39,788 nt of DNA from JAPYTY01 sp036338435 (GCA_036338435.1 JAYZCG010000041.1:1-39788), one strand, 5' to 3'. Positions 1 to 8,547 are shown, counted from the first letter of the stretch. Notes: generated from the sequence alone by a model not told the origin. Program-made: numbers and translations.

Positions 1-1
1 T

Positions 2-661
2 TTGCTTGTTCTGGATTCCACCGGCGACTTCTATCATGGTCATGCTGTGGAGGTTGAGAATTTCACAGATCCCAACAAGCGGTTTAAGGTTTCTGAGCTT
101 ATTGAGCCCAACACCTATCGAGGCTACACCATTCTGGGTAAATATGATCTTGAGGGTCCCGTTGAAAAAGTGTACTTAAAAGTGGGTAGTGTCATTTTAG
201 AGCTAGCGGCAGTTTTTGAAACAGAGTTTAACCTTATTGCAGTGCGAATAGGAAAACTCGATCTGACGATCGGAGATGGAAAGCGAATGGTTACTGAAGC
301 TGGATTCCGGAATGGACACGGAACAATATACAGAAGTGGAGTTGAAGAACTAAAAGCCATTGACAGTAAATTTCTCGACGTAGAGTTAATCCCCCCTGTT
401 GTTCTTGTTAAAGCCCAACCTTCATTGCCCGCTCACTGGGCGCATTTATCCGATCCAGTGGTGGTACAACTTGAGGGGATTATACGTCGTTCTGGAGGAC
501 TTTCTGGTCTTCAAGTGAGTCAAGGGATCAATCCAGAGTTAAATCAAAGAGCATTGGATACAGTAGTGAATTCTTGGAGTTTTTTGCCGGCCATTTCCAA
601 AGGTGAAATCGTGGACACTGAATTGATTTTCAACGTTGTATTTAAACGGGTGGGGGAGTGA
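2..661 (+). CDS. Protein with TonB C-terminal-like domain, 5' truncated
   Basis: The frame is open from the window edge to a TGA at 659-661, so the N-terminus lies outside; the TTG at position 2 is probably not the start. The last ~75 residues (after a KAQPSLPAHW stretch) resemble the TonB C-terminal domain: a beta strand, a Gly-rich turn, LQVSQGINPELNQRALDTV, then a WSFLPA motif matching the W-x-F-x-P-A signature of TonB-like domains. The upstream ~140 residues are not recognised. In Acidobacteriota such domains often end secreted or periplasmic proteins rather than true TonB energy transducers, so transport energisation should not be assumed. It converges on hemD with a 15-bp gap and I see no clear terminator between them. 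Confidence 0.6.
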   Translation: MLVLDSTGDFYHGHAVEVENFTDPNKRFKVSELIEPNTYRGYTILGKYDLEGPVEKVYLKVGSVILELAAVFETEFNLIAVRIGKLDLTIGDGKRMVTEAGFRNGHGTIYRSGVEELKAIDSKFLDVELIPPVVLVKAQPSLPAHWAHLSDPVVVQLEGIIRRSGGLSGLQVSQGINPELNQRALDTVVNSWSFLPAISKGEIVDTELIFNVVFKRVGE

Positions 662-676
662 GATACTTCTTGTTAA

Positions 677-1474
677 TTATTTAGAGTTGTGTTCTTGAAA
701 ATAGCGGGCAATAGCAGCAGCCAAGTAGTCAGCGGTAGCTTTCTCCGGCTGGACTACGATACGCAGGGCATGGGCATTAGCCGTTTCTGCTGTGGTAGGG
801 CCAATGACCGCACAAGGATATTCATTGATTCCACAAATTCCTTCTGCCAAGGCAAGGAAATTTTTAACTGTAGAGGGGCTAGTAAAGGTAATCATGTCCA
901 GGGCGTCGGTTTTGAGTAGCTGTGCTAATCGCCCATAACTACTCTTGGGGATCACAGTGTCATAGATTGAAATCACAGTTACTGTGGCTCCTTGACTACG
1001 GAGGGTTCGAGGTAAGATCTTCCGAGCTGTACTGGAACAAGGGATAAGAATACGCAGCCCTTCAAGCTTTGAGTTGTTGAGTTCCAGAAAATCTTCAAGG
1101 ATGCTTTCCGCTCGATGTATGCGTGGAACAAAGTGGACTGTATAGCCATAGCTTTTTACCTTTTCAGCTGTAGCCGATCCGACAGCGCAGATTTTCGGAA
1201 ATATTGGCAGCGCAGTTTCTTTTGGCAATGGCCTTGCTAATTGGGCTCGATCTAAAAATATTTCAGCTGCATTTACGCTGGTGAAAATAAGCCAATCGCA
1301 GCCATTTAATGCGTCAATGGCCTGATCTAGTTCATGGTGTGGGCGGGGGGAGATTTCAATTGTTGGTAATGCGAGTACGCGTGCTCCTTGCTGTTCTAGC
1401 ATTCGGCACAAGCCAAGCGATTGCTTACGGGCTCTGGTAATGAGAATGGTGCGATTCTCCAGAGGTTTAGTCAT
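677..1474 (-). CDS. hemD: Uroporphyrinogen-III synthase
   Basis: Cyclises hydroxymethylbilane to uroporphyrinogen III in the haem/sirohaem pathway (cytoplasm). At 265 residues it is the usual size. The two-lobed HemD pattern is visible: an N-terminal start around TILITRARKQ, LIFTSVNAAEIFLDRA near residues 60-75, a VGSATAEKVKSYGY segment near 120, and MITFTSPSTVKNFL near 195 followed by AVIGPTTAETA. HemD sequences diverge strongly, so the call rests on these motifs and on position after hemC. Its ATG overlaps the hemC stop codon by 4 bp (ATGA, 1471-1474), implying translational coupling. It is the last gene of the haem operon. Confidence 0.93.
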   Translation of the reverse strand: MTKPLENRTILITRARKQSLGLCRMLEQQGARVLALPTIEISPRPHHELDQAIDALNGCDWLIFTSVNAAEIFLDRAQLARPLPKETALPIFPKICAVGSATAEKVKSYGYTVHFVPRIHRAESILEDFLELNNSKLEGLRILIPCSSTARKILPRTLRSQGATVTVISIYDTVIPKSSYGRLAQLLKTDALDMITFTSPSTVKNFLALAEGICGINEYPCAVIGPTTAETANAHALRIVVQPEKATADYLAAAIARYFQEHNSK

Positions 1475-2415
1475 TCTTGTAAGTGATTTTTAACCCTCTC
1501 CAGAATTTTATTGGCTCCGTGAGATAGCAAAAATTCGGCAGAATCTAAGGCCATTGTTTCAAGTTCTTTGGGATGACCATTTGAGGTTTTGCGAAGGATC
1601 TTTTGAGTAAAAGGATCGCCCACAAAAACTACAAATGTAGCGAGCCCATCAGCAATATGTGCGTGAGCTCCTAGAGGCATTTGACAGCCTCCTCCCATGG
1701 CACTGAGAAATTGTCGTTCCGCCAAGGCACAAGTGTGAGTGCGGGCATGGTCCAAAGGTGCAACAAGGGTACGTGTTGTATCATCGTCTGAACGAATCTC
1801 CACAGCTAAAGCGCCTTGACCCACAGCGGGGACGATTTCGTCTATGTTGAAGACATAAGAAATGTTCTTTTCAAGTCCAAGGCGGTGCAATCCTGCAGCT
1901 GCTAAAATTATTCCCGTCAAATTTTGTTCCTGGATCTTTCGGATGCGAGTGTCTATGTTGCCCTGGATAGGAGTGACCACTAAATCTGATCGGAGTTGTT
2001 TGAGTTGTACTTGGCGACGTAGCGATCCAGTTCCTAATTTAGCTCCTTCTTTTAGATCGTCGATGTTCTGAATCTTACTGGAGGATGCGATTAGGACATC
2101 TCGAGGATCCTCTCTTTCCGGAATTAAAGCTAAATCGAGCCCAGCAGGCAACTCTGTTGGAAGATCTTTTAAGCTATGAACGGCTATATCTATCTTGCCT
2201 TGTAAAAGGGCCTCTTCTATCTCTTTTACAAAGAGTCCTTTGACGTTAGCCGTAGTTCGGGACATTGCGGTTTGAGACAAAGCATCACCTGAAGTGTGGA
2301 TTATCTCGATGTTTACTCCGAGCCCAGGATGATGTCGTATTAGTGCCTGTTTAATGGTTTTCGATTGCTGGAGTGCTAGAGGGCTACTACGAGATCCAAT
2401 AACGAGCGGCTTCAT
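1471..2415 (-). CDS. hemC: Hydroxymethylbilane synthase (porphobilinogen deaminase)
   Basis: Polymerises four porphobilinogen molecules into hydroxymethylbilane. The 314-residue protein is full length. It begins with the typical IGSRSSPLALQQ motif (6-17), has HSLKDLPTELP (80-90), LGTGSLRRQ (127-135) and AVGQGALAVE (197-206), and carries the dipyrromethane-cofactor cysteine C244 in GGGCQMPLGAHA. Start and stop each share an ATGA 4-bp overlap with hemA and hemD, so the three genes are almost certainly one transcript. Its stop is a TGA, which shows that UGA acts as a normal terminator in this genome. Confidence 0.97.
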   Translation of the reverse strand: MKPLVIGSRSSPLALQQSKTIKQALIRHHPGLGVNIEIIHTSGDALSQTAMSRTTANVKGLFVKEIEEALLQGKIDIAVHSLKDLPTELPAGLDLALIPEREDPRDVLIASSSKIQNIDDLKEGAKLGTGSLRRQVQLKQLRSDLVVTPIQGNIDTRIRKIQEQNLTGIILAAAGLHRLGLEKNISYVFNIDEIVPAVGQGALAVEIRSDDDTTRTLVAPLDHARTHTCALAERQFLSAMGGGCQMPLGAHAHIADGLATFVVFVGDPFTQKILRKTSNGHPKELETMALDSAEFLLSHGANKILERVKNHLQE

Positions 2416-3680
2416 AACTCTTTATCTAGTTTGAATATTTTCTTAAACATGTCCATTGTACGGAGGCGTCGAGTTGGGTTTTCATCTGGGTTCTTCAGGT
2501 GAACCACTAGAGGGTGGGCAATTTTGTGAGCTGCTTTCTTCAATAATTTTTCCGTTTGGGCATACTCGGTGTCTGTAAGTTGGGAACGGCGAGCCCTCAA
2601 GTCCTCTAGGCATATTTCCTCAATGCGTGATCGCAAATTACTTGCAAGGGCCCCAGCACTTTTGGTGCTCATTTGCTTCCTATAGTTGGATACCTCCTCG
2701 ATCACAATTTCTTCAGCAATTTTAGCCTCCTGGTGTCGTTGCTGAAGATTTGCTGTGATAACGGATTGGAGATCGTCGATGTCGTAAACAAAAACGCTTT
2801 CCAACTCATTGATGGAAGGGTCAACATTACGGGGAACAGAAATATCAATAATAAAGAGAGGTTTATATTTACGTTTTTTTATAATCTTTTCGATATCAGT
2901 TTTTTTCAATATGAAGAAATTTGAACTCGTCGATACTACGGCAATATCGACATGAAGCAGATAGGTTTGTAAGTCTTCGAATGGAACTACTTGACCAGAA
3001 AATTCAACGGCTATTTTCTTGGAACGTTCAGGATTGCGATTAGTGACATAAAATTCTTGTATTCCTTCATCGGCTAGGTTTTTGGCAGCTAAGCTACTGA
3101 TTTTTCCTGCTCCTATTAAGATGATAGATTTATTGTTTAGATCGCCAAGGATTTTGCGGGCCAACTCGATTGACACGGAGCCAATGGACACTGCTGACTG
3201 ACCTATACGGGTTTCAGTACGTACCTTTTTAGCAACAAAAAAAGCCCGCGGGATTAGGTTGTTAAGATGCTTTCCCACACTTCCTGCTCGACACGCTGAA
3301 GTGTAAGATTGTTTTACCTGAGAGAGAATTTGAGGTTCTCCTATCACCATAGAGTCTAAGCTGCTGGCCACGCGGAAAAAATGGCTGATTGCATCTTGGT
3401 GTAGGTGACTGTATAGGTAATCTTCTAAGAACGGTGGGCGCAAGGCATGATAGGAGTAAAGAAATGCTTTGATCGACTGGACAATTTTGGAACGTATATT
3501 CTGTCCGTGTGCCAAAATCTCCACTCTATTGCAAGTGGAAACAATCATGCCTTCGCTGAGTTCTGCTTCCGTCTGCAGGCGCCGCAAGGCTACCTGGAGG
3601 TGTTCTTCTGGGAAAGCAACACGTTCACGTATTTCAACGGGCGCTGTTTTGTGGCTGAGGCCAACTAACACTAAGTCCAT
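2412..3680 (-). CDS. hemA: Glutamyl-tRNA reductase
   Basis: NADPH-dependent reduction of glutamyl-tRNA(Glu) to glutamate-1-semialdehyde, the first committed step of the C5 tetrapyrrole route. The 422 residues include GLSHKTAPVEIRER (7-20), the catalytic cysteine C50 in STCNRVE, the SLDSMVIGEPQILSQVK segment, and a Rossmann region with IILIGAGKISSLAAKNL near 185-200. The C-terminal dimerisation helices are present. A GAAGG ribosome-binding site lies just before the ATG. The ccsA-like gene is 12 bp upstream and hemC overlaps its end. hemL and hemB are not in the window. Confidence 0.97.
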   Translation of the reverse strand: MDLVLVGLSHKTAPVEIRERVAFPEEHLQVALRRLQTEAELSEGMIVSTCNRVEILAHGQNIRSKIVQSIKAFLYSYHALRPPFLEDYLYSHLHQDAISHFFRVASSLDSMVIGEPQILSQVKQSYTSACRAGSVGKHLNNLIPRAFFVAKKVRTETRIGQSAVSIGSVSIELARKILGDLNNKSIILIGAGKISSLAAKNLADEGIQEFYVTNRNPERSKKIAVEFSGQVVPFEDLQTYLLHVDIAVVSTSSNFFILKKTDIEKIIKKRKYKPLFIIDISVPRNVDPSINELESVFVYDIDDLQSVITANLQQRHQEAKIAEEIVIEEVSNYRKQMSTKSAGALASNLRSRIEEICLEDLRARRSQLTDTEYAQTEKLLKKAAHKIAHPLVVHLKNPDENPTRRLRTMDMFKKIFKLDKEL

Positions 3681-3692
3681 AGGCCTTCTCTA

Positions 3693-4496
3693 TTAAAAGG
3701 TATGTAGTCCCCCCAGATAATGTGCCCCTAGGAAAGTAAAAAGTACCGAGAGGAAGCCCGCCATACTGATAATTGCTACCCTTTTGCCGCGCCATCCCGC
3801 GATTAGGCGAAGGTATATCAATAGAAGATATATGCCCCATGTCACCATTGTTGCGATGACTTTTGGATCACCTTGCCAGCCCTGGACCCAATCTTGTTCA
3901 GCCCAGATGATGCCTGCCAATATGCCTAAAGTCATAAAGGAGAAACCTGAGATTAGGAATTTATAGAAAAGATCGTCAAGTAGCACGAGTGATGGAAGCC
4001 AATAATAAAACATTTTTGGTTTTTTGGCTTTTAATTCATGTTCCTGAAACAGGTAAAGCACCCCTGCGATAGAGGTTACAAAGAACATGGCATAGGCTAG
4101 AAATAGGCAGATAGTGTGCAAATAAATCCATGAGCTACCCAAATTTCCGGACACAGGTGACGATTTGATGAAGATGGTTCCCAGCATTAAAACGACCACC
4201 AGGGGCAATAAGAAAAGACCGAGAGGTATTATCCGATAACGTATGTAGGAAATGAAAAAACAGAGCGATACGGCCCAAGCAAAAAATGCAAGAGCCTCTT
4301 TTAGATCGGTCAAAGGTAAATGGGATATCTCAAGTCCTCTGTAGACAAGAAAAGAAGAGTGAAGGAAAAATCCAATTCCAAAAGAAGCGAAAGCAACTTT
4401 ATAAAATAATTCTTTTTTGGAAACAAAAGCCGCTACACTGTGGAATAGACCCATAACATAGAAGCCAAAGGCAGTGTTAAATAGCAGTATGCTCAC
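3693..4496 (-). CDS. Cytochrome c assembly protein, CcsA/HemX type
   Basis: An integral membrane protein of 267 residues with about eight hydrophobic segments and a GTG start. It fits the CcsA/CcmC/HemX family that handles haem for cytochrome c maturation: the SWIYLHTICLFLAYAMFFVT segment (about 125-145) has the family's conserved His and Tyr, and IIWAEQDWVQGWQGDPK followed by ATMVTWGIYLL (about 190-215) matches the Trp-rich periplasmic loop that holds haem. Genes of this type (hemX) often stand first in hem operons, as here, 12 bp before hemA. Whether it transports haem or tunes HemA levels, as proposed for Bacillus HemX, cannot be decided from sequence. Confidence 0.85.
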   Translation of the reverse strand: MSILLFNTAFGFYVMGLFHSVAAFVSKKELFYKVAFASFGIGFFLHSSFLVYRGLEISHLPLTDLKEALAFFAWAVSLCFFISYIRYRIIPLGLFLLPLVVVLMLGTIFIKSSPVSGNLGSSWIYLHTICLFLAYAMFFVTSIAGVLYLFQEHELKAKKPKMFYYWLPSLVLLDDLFYKFLISGFSFMTLGILAGIIWAEQDWVQGWQGDPKVIATMVTWGIYLLLIYLRLIAGWRGKRVAIISMAGFLSVLFTFLGAHYLGGLHTF

Positions 4497-4602
4497 GGCA
4501 GGTCATTATACCAGCACTTGTGGTCTGTCGGATTTAATTATGGCAGTCTTTGGGGTCGATAGTTATGCGATAGAACTTGAGCGGCCAGGGCAAAAACGCC
4601 TG

Positions 4603-4611
4603 TGATATGAT
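4603..4611 (+). promoter_or_regulatory. Candidate extended -10 promoter for trpS
   Basis: TGATATGAT reads as an extended -10 (TGn plus TATGAT, 5/6 to consensus) 45 bp before the trpS ATG in the 160-bp divergent gap. The only -35-like hexamer (TTGAGC at 4577-4582) is too far away with a 23-bp spacer, consistent with an extended -10 promoter but not proof. Confidence 0.35.
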
Positions 4612-4656
4612 CTAGTCCTAGGTTCTTTTTATAGCACCAAGCAATAGTTCAAATCT

Positions 4657-5643
4657 ATGAAAAAACAAGTTTTTAGTGGAATGCGGCCTACGAACCGTCT
4701 CCATCTTGGCAATTATTTTGGTGCGCTGGTTAACTGGGTCCGTATGCAGGAAGAATACCGTTGCATCTATGGGATAGTGGATTATCATGCTTTAACATCT
4801 GAGTATGGGAATGTAGGGAGAATTAATAAGAGCGTTCTAGAGGTTGCTATTGATTGGTTAGTAAGCGGAATCGACCCAGAGAGATCAATTGTTATGGTTC
4901 AATCTTTGGTCCCTGAACATGCTGAACTCCATCTGCTTTTATCCATGATAGTTCCTGTTCCCTGGTTAGAACGCGTTCCAACGTACAAAGAGCAAATTAA
5001 ACAATTGGAGGAAAAAGATCTTTCAACCTATGGTTTTTTGGGATACCCCTTATTACAAGCTGCGGACATTCTTATTTACAAGGCTGACGTAGTCCCAACA
5101 GGTGAGGATCAAGTTGCTCACATCGAATTGTGTCGTGAAATTGCCCGACGCTTTAATCACCTTTACGGGAATGTGTTTCCAGAGCCTGAGTCTCAATTGA
5201 CCCAAATTGCCAGATTGCCAGGTACTGATGGTAGAAAAATGAGTAAAAGCTACGGTAATGAGATTCCCCTTTCAGTTGATCCAGAAATCGCTTCTAAGAA
5301 AATAATGACGATGGTTACTGATCCTGCACGGAAAAAGCGTGATGATCCGGGAGATCCGCAAAAATGTCCTATTTTTGATTATCACAAGGTCTTCAGTAGT
5401 AATGAAGATCAGGAATGGGTTCGCAAAGGATGTACAACTGCGGGAATTGGATGTGTTGACTGTAAAAAACATTTGCTTAAAGGAATGTCGCCTGTGATGG
5501 GATCTCTGTATGAGAAGCGTAAGGAATTGGAAAAGTCTCCAGATTCAGTGAAGGAGATATTGATTGAGGGAAGTGCTAGAGCAAGAGAAATCGCAAGAGA
5601 AACATTGGGAGAGGTACGTCAGGCCATGAAGATACAGTACTAG
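4657..5643 (+). CDS. trpS: Tryptophanyl-tRNA synthetase
   Basis: Class I aminoacyl-tRNA synthetase that charges tRNA(Trp). The 328-residue length is standard for bacterial TrpRS. GMRPTNRLHLGNYFGAL (8-24) contains the HIGH-equivalent HLGN. PTGEDQVAHIELCREIARRFN carries the GEDQ tryptophan-pocket motif. KMSKS is exact at 194-198 in DGRKMSKSYGN. GIGCVDCKKHL near the C-terminus is the usual helical region. It is the first gene of a plus-strand run followed 32 bp later by scpA. No strong Shine-Dalgarno precedes the ATG. Confidence 0.98.
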   Translation: MKKQVFSGMRPTNRLHLGNYFGALVNWVRMQEEYRCIYGIVDYHALTSEYGNVGRINKSVLEVAIDWLVSGIDPERSIVMVQSLVPEHAELHLLLSMIVPVPWLERVPTYKEQIKQLEEKDLSTYGFLGYPLLQAADILIYKADVVPTGEDQVAHIELCREIARRFNHLYGNVFPEPESQLTQIARLPGTDGRKMSKSYGNEIPLSVDPEIASKKIMTMVTDPARKKRDDPGDPQKCPIFDYHKVFSSNEDQEWVRKGCTTAGIGCVDCKKHLLKGMSPVMGSLYEKRKELEKSPDSVKEILIEGSARAREIARETLGEVRQAMKIQY

Positions 5644-5675
5644 TTGTGTCCCCAAGATTAGTGCTGTAGATCTTG

Positions 5676-6455
5676 ATGCAAGAGGTGGCTAACGACGTGA
5701 TTAACCAATTGGGCGTGCCCCCGTTATCTCGAGAACAAAATCAGGCATATACAGTACAGTTGGATCTCTTTGAAGGTCCGCTAGATCTTCTCATTCATCT
5801 GATCCGCCAACAGGAAATAGATATCTATGACATTTCTTTAGCTCAAATTACGGATCAGTACTTGGGCTATCTCGAAATGATGAAAGATCTCAGTATTGAA
5901 GTGGCAGGTGATTTTTTGGTGATGGCTACAACACTTATTCACATAAAGTCGCAGATGTTGCTTCCCGCTGAACCAGATTCTGAGATAGGCCAGGAGATTG
6001 AGGAGTTTCGACAGGAACTAGTTAAACAACTCCTAGAACATGAAAAGTTTAAACAAGCGGCACAAATGTTATATGAACGGGAAACCGTTGAATTGTCAGT
6101 GTGGCCCCGAGGAGACAACGAGTTTGAAGAAGAAGAGAAAGAACTAATTTCGGCCACTGTTTTTGATCTAGTCACCGCATTTCATCAAATGGTGGAAAAC
6201 TATAAAGAAAAAATTGTGCTGGAGATAGAAGGAGAAGTGGTGACGGTTCAAGAGAAAATGGAAGAGATTAGACGGCTTTTGAGTCTGCAGGGGGCTCTTT
6301 TGTTCTCTTTCTTTTTTGAAAGAGGGCTTTCTCGTCTTCATCTGGTTGTAACTTTTATAGCTTTGCTCGAACTGACAAAACTACATGAGATCAAGCTTGT
6401 TCAGAAAGATTTATTCGAAGATATCCAAATCCAATCATGTCTGAAAATGAACTGA
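5676..6455 (+). CDS. scpA: Segregation and condensation protein A
   Basis: Kleisin subunit of the SMC-ScpAB condensin that bridges the SMC heads and organises the chromosome. The 259 residues carry the N-terminal kleisin signature FEGPLDLLIHLIRQQEIDIYD starting at residue 32, the ATTLIHIKSQMLLP helix, and the C-terminal winged helix (FVTFIALLELTKLHEI). A TTG at 5673 is also in frame; the adjacent ATG at 5676 is the more likely start. It overlaps scpB by 19 bp, as is common for this pair. No smc gene lies in the window. Confidence 0.96.
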   Translation: MQEVANDVINQLGVPPLSREQNQAYTVQLDLFEGPLDLLIHLIRQQEIDIYDISLAQITDQYLGYLEMMKDLSIEVAGDFLVMATTLIHIKSQMLLPAEPDSEIGQEIEEFRQELVKQLLEHEKFKQAAQMLYERETVELSVWPRGDNEFEEEEKELISATVFDLVTAFHQMVENYKEKIVLEIEGEVVTVQEKMEEIRRLLSLQGALLFSFFFERGLSRLHLVVTFIALLELTKLHEIKLVQKDLFEDIQIQSCLKMN

Positions 6456-6979
6456 CAAATCCTATTTTGGCCATGTTGTTTGTTGCTACTGATCCTGTAA
6501 CTCTTGCGGAATTACAGGAGGTCTACCCAGAAACCCCAAGGGAAGAATTAAGGGGGATTGTAGACAGAGCAACTGCGTATTTTAACTCACTCCAGATGGC
6601 TGTAGAAATCCGCCAGATTGGCGGCGGGTACAGAATGAGCACACGCCCAGAATATCATGAGGATATCCGAACCTATTTACAAACAAAGCCTTCTGCCAAG
6701 CTCTCACTGGCGGCATTAGAAACGTTGGCCGTTATTGCATATAAGCAACCTGTGACCATTCCTGAAATTATGGAAATCCGTGGGGTCAATAGTGGGTCTA
6801 CGATACGGACGCTTCTTGAAAAGAGGCTTATCGAGACACGCGGACGAAGAAAGGTAGTGGGAAGACCCATTATGTATGGGACTACCAAGAACTTTGAGAT
6901 TCACTTTGGCCTGAACAATCTCTCTGAATTACCTACGCTAGAGGAATTGGAAGAGGTTCTCTCTCCGGCAGTCGATTAG
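6437..6979 (+). CDS. scpB: Segregation and condensation protein B
   Basis: Winged-helix (kite) partner of ScpA in the SMC complex. The 180 residues show the typical opening ILAMLFVATDPVTLAEL, the IRQIGGGYRMSTRPEY strand pair, and the highly conserved LSLAALETLAVIAYKQPVTIPEI followed by IRGVNSGSTIRTLLEKRLIETRGR and GRPIMYGTT. The ATG lies inside the scpA 3' end in another frame, suggesting coupled translation. Confidence 0.97.
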   Translation: MSENELTNPILAMLFVATDPVTLAELQEVYPETPREELRGIVDRATAYFNSLQMAVEIRQIGGGYRMSTRPEYHEDIRTYLQTKPSAKLSLAALETLAVIAYKQPVTIPEIMEIRGVNSGSTIRTLLEKRLIETRGRRKVVGRPIMYGTTKNFEIHFGLNNLSELPTLEELEEVLSPAVD

Positions 6980-7004
6980 TTATATAGCTTTCTTGTTATC
7001 GTCC

Positions 7005-7020
7005 ACACTTGTCGAAGTGT
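7005..7020 (+). terminator. Weak hairpin after scpB
   Basis: ACACTT-GTCG-AAGTGT makes a 6-bp stem with a tetraloop 25 bp after scpB. The T-rich stretch that follows (from ~7030) is not directly adjacent, so termination is uncertain. Confidence 0.25.
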
Positions 7021-7041
7021 AAATTGCTTCTTTTCTCTATC

Positions 7042-7069
7042 TTGATTAGTGATACTGTTTAAATACATT
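7042..7069 (+). promoter_or_regulatory. Weak candidate promoter for rluB-ribE
   Basis: TTGATT (4/6) and TACATT (4/6) separated by 16 bp lie in the 223-bp gap before rluB. The hexamers are ordinary, and the AT-rich context makes chance matches likely. Confidence 0.25.
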
Positions 7070-7202
7070 ATTAGTTTTCCTACATGCTTTAGAATTCAAA
7101 CTACGGTACTGGTAAAAAATAGAAGCTAGAACTAGGGGCTGCCTGCGGGGACAATACAAGAAGAGCGAGAGGAAGAACTCAAAGAAAGGACGGGCTCAGG
7201 AC

Positions 7203-7934
7203 ATGCAGGAGAGGCTGCAGAAAATAGTAGCATCTGCCGGGATAGCTTCCCGCCGTAAAGCAGAAAGCCTAATATTAGCTGGACACGTTACGGTTAATGG
7301 GGAAACTATTACACAGCTCGGGACTAGGGCTGATCCACATGAGGATCACATAAAAGTAAACGGCCGTCTTATTCATCCTGAGCCTCTAGAGTACTATGTA
7401 GTTAACAAGCCGCAAGGCATGTTGAGCTCGGTGTCTGATCCTTTCAACCGCCCCCTGGTCACTGAGTTAGTTAAGTCTCGATGCCGACTTTATCCTGCTG
7501 GCCGACTTGATTTTCAAAGTGAAGGACTGATGATCCTCACTAACGATGGGCTACTGACTGGAAAGATTACTCAATCAGGTAGAATAGACAAGCGCTATCG
7601 TGTCAAGGTGCGCGGACAACCTTCGGACGAAAAGCTAAAAAAACTTCGTGGTGGCATGACAATAGACGGCGAAGCTTTTTCTAAGTGCAAAGTGTCGATT
7701 CTTAAACAGGCCAGAAATAGCTGGTATGAGGTAGTAATTAGCCAGGGCAGAAATCGACAAATTAGACGGATGTTTGAGTATATTGGGCATTCGGTAATGT
7801 GCATCAAACGAATTGCCATTGGTTCAGTTCATCTTGGAGACTTGCCGCCGGGAGGATCTCGCAGGATGCTACCAAAAGAAGTGAGGGCGCTAAGAGAGGT
7901 AAAAAAGAGAACAAAAAATAAAAAAGCGGGATAA
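7203..7934 (+). CDS. rluB: rRNA pseudouridine synthase, RluB/RsuA family
   Basis: Isomerises a uridine to pseudouridine in rRNA, most likely 23S as for RluB. An S4 RNA-binding domain occupies residues 2-50 (ERLQKIVASAGIASRRKAE). The catalytic domain has VVNKPQGMLSS (66-76) and the active-site motif GRLDFQSEGLMILTNDG with Asp103. VVISQGRNRQIRRMFEYIGH near residue 185 is the family's C-terminal signature. RluB versus RluF/RsuA substrate specificity is not certain from sequence. The following ATG of ribE is 8 bp away. Confidence 0.93.
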   Translation: MQERLQKIVASAGIASRRKAESLILAGHVTVNGETITQLGTRADPHEDHIKVNGRLIHPEPLEYYVVNKPQGMLSSVSDPFNRPLVTELVKSRCRLYPAGRLDFQSEGLMILTNDGLLTGKITQSGRIDKRYRVKVRGQPSDEKLKKLRGGMTIDGEAFSKCKVSILKQARNSWYEVVISQGRNRQIRRMFEYIGHSVMCIKRIAIGSVHLGDLPPGGSRRMLPKEVRALREVKKRTKNKKAG

Positions 7935-7942
7935 TAGAAAGT

Positions 7943-8530
7943 ATGTTTACAGGAATAGTACGAGAAATGGGAGAAATTATTACTAAGCATCAAAGTTCCA
8001 ACGGAGCTAACTTTGAAGTCAGTGTGGGGGATTTGCTGGCAGAACTTAATCTAGGAGATAGTATTAGCGTAAATGGAGTTTGATTGACTGTGGCAGAAAA
8101 GAAGACGCGGTCTATTCATTTGGAGGCCACACCGGAAACTCTCAAGCTCACAAATCTGGGAGAGTGTAGCGAAGGTGATCAAGTGAACTTAGAACTTCCA
8201 GCGAGATTAGCTGATTTTCTAGGAGGACATCTGGTGCAGGGGCATGTAGATGGTACTGGGAAAGTACTCTTGATTACCAAAGAAGGCAATTCTGACATTT
8301 TTCAAGTATCAGCTCCTGAAGAGGTCTTGCGGTATTCCACCCTCAAGGGGAGCATAACCGTCAACGGTGTTAGCTTGACTATATCAGCTCTAAATCCTAA
8401 CAGCTTTGAAGTTACGATTATTCCCCATACCTTAGAGTTTACAAACTTCCAGAACTTGAGAGTTGGGGATGTAGTGAATTTAGAATCAGATGTGATCAGT
8501 AAGTATGTAGCATCACATCTGAACCAATAG
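7943..8530 (+). CDS. ribE: Riboflavin synthase alpha chain with in-frame UGA at codon 47
   Basis: Dismutates two 6,7-dimethyl-8-ribityllumazine molecules to riboflavin. From the ATG at 7943 the frame reads MFTGIVREMGEII, the diagnostic N-terminus, then GDSISVNGV, then TGA (8081-8083), then LTV in the same frame to a TAG at 8530. Read through, the product is 195 residues with both lumazine-binding barrels: ADFLGGHLVQGHVDG at the hinge and VNGVSLTI in barrel 2 mirroring the interrupted VNGV-x-LTV in barrel 1. Bacterial riboflavin synthases normally have Cys at that place (NGICLTV in Bacillus, NGCCLTV in E. coli). No frameshift or other stop occurs. The codon may be selenocysteine, readthrough, a nonsense mutation or a sequencing error. 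It sits between rluB and an orphan gene, close to ribBX. Annotators will probably report only a truncated ORF from the TTG at 8084. Confidence 0.88.
8089..8131 (+). promoter_or_regulatory. Candidate SECIS-like hairpin downstream of the ribE UGA
   Basis: A 6-bp outer stem TGTGGC (8089-8094) with GCCACA (8126-8131) encloses an apical stem AGAC (8103-8106) with GTCT (8110-8113) and a GCG loop. The loop begins 23 nt after the UGA, and bacterial SECIS elements place a G-containing apical loop roughly 16-37 nt downstream. The middle part is poorly paired, so this may be a chance fold. Confidence 0.25.
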
Positions 8531-8547
8531 CTGCCGCAGAACTCATA

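Noticed and set aside
8084..8530. A 148-codon ORF from TTG at 8084 as an independent gene
   Set aside because: It is only the downstream part of ribE and would lack half of the first barrel. The upstream 46 codons in the same frame carry the family's diagnostic MFTGIV start.
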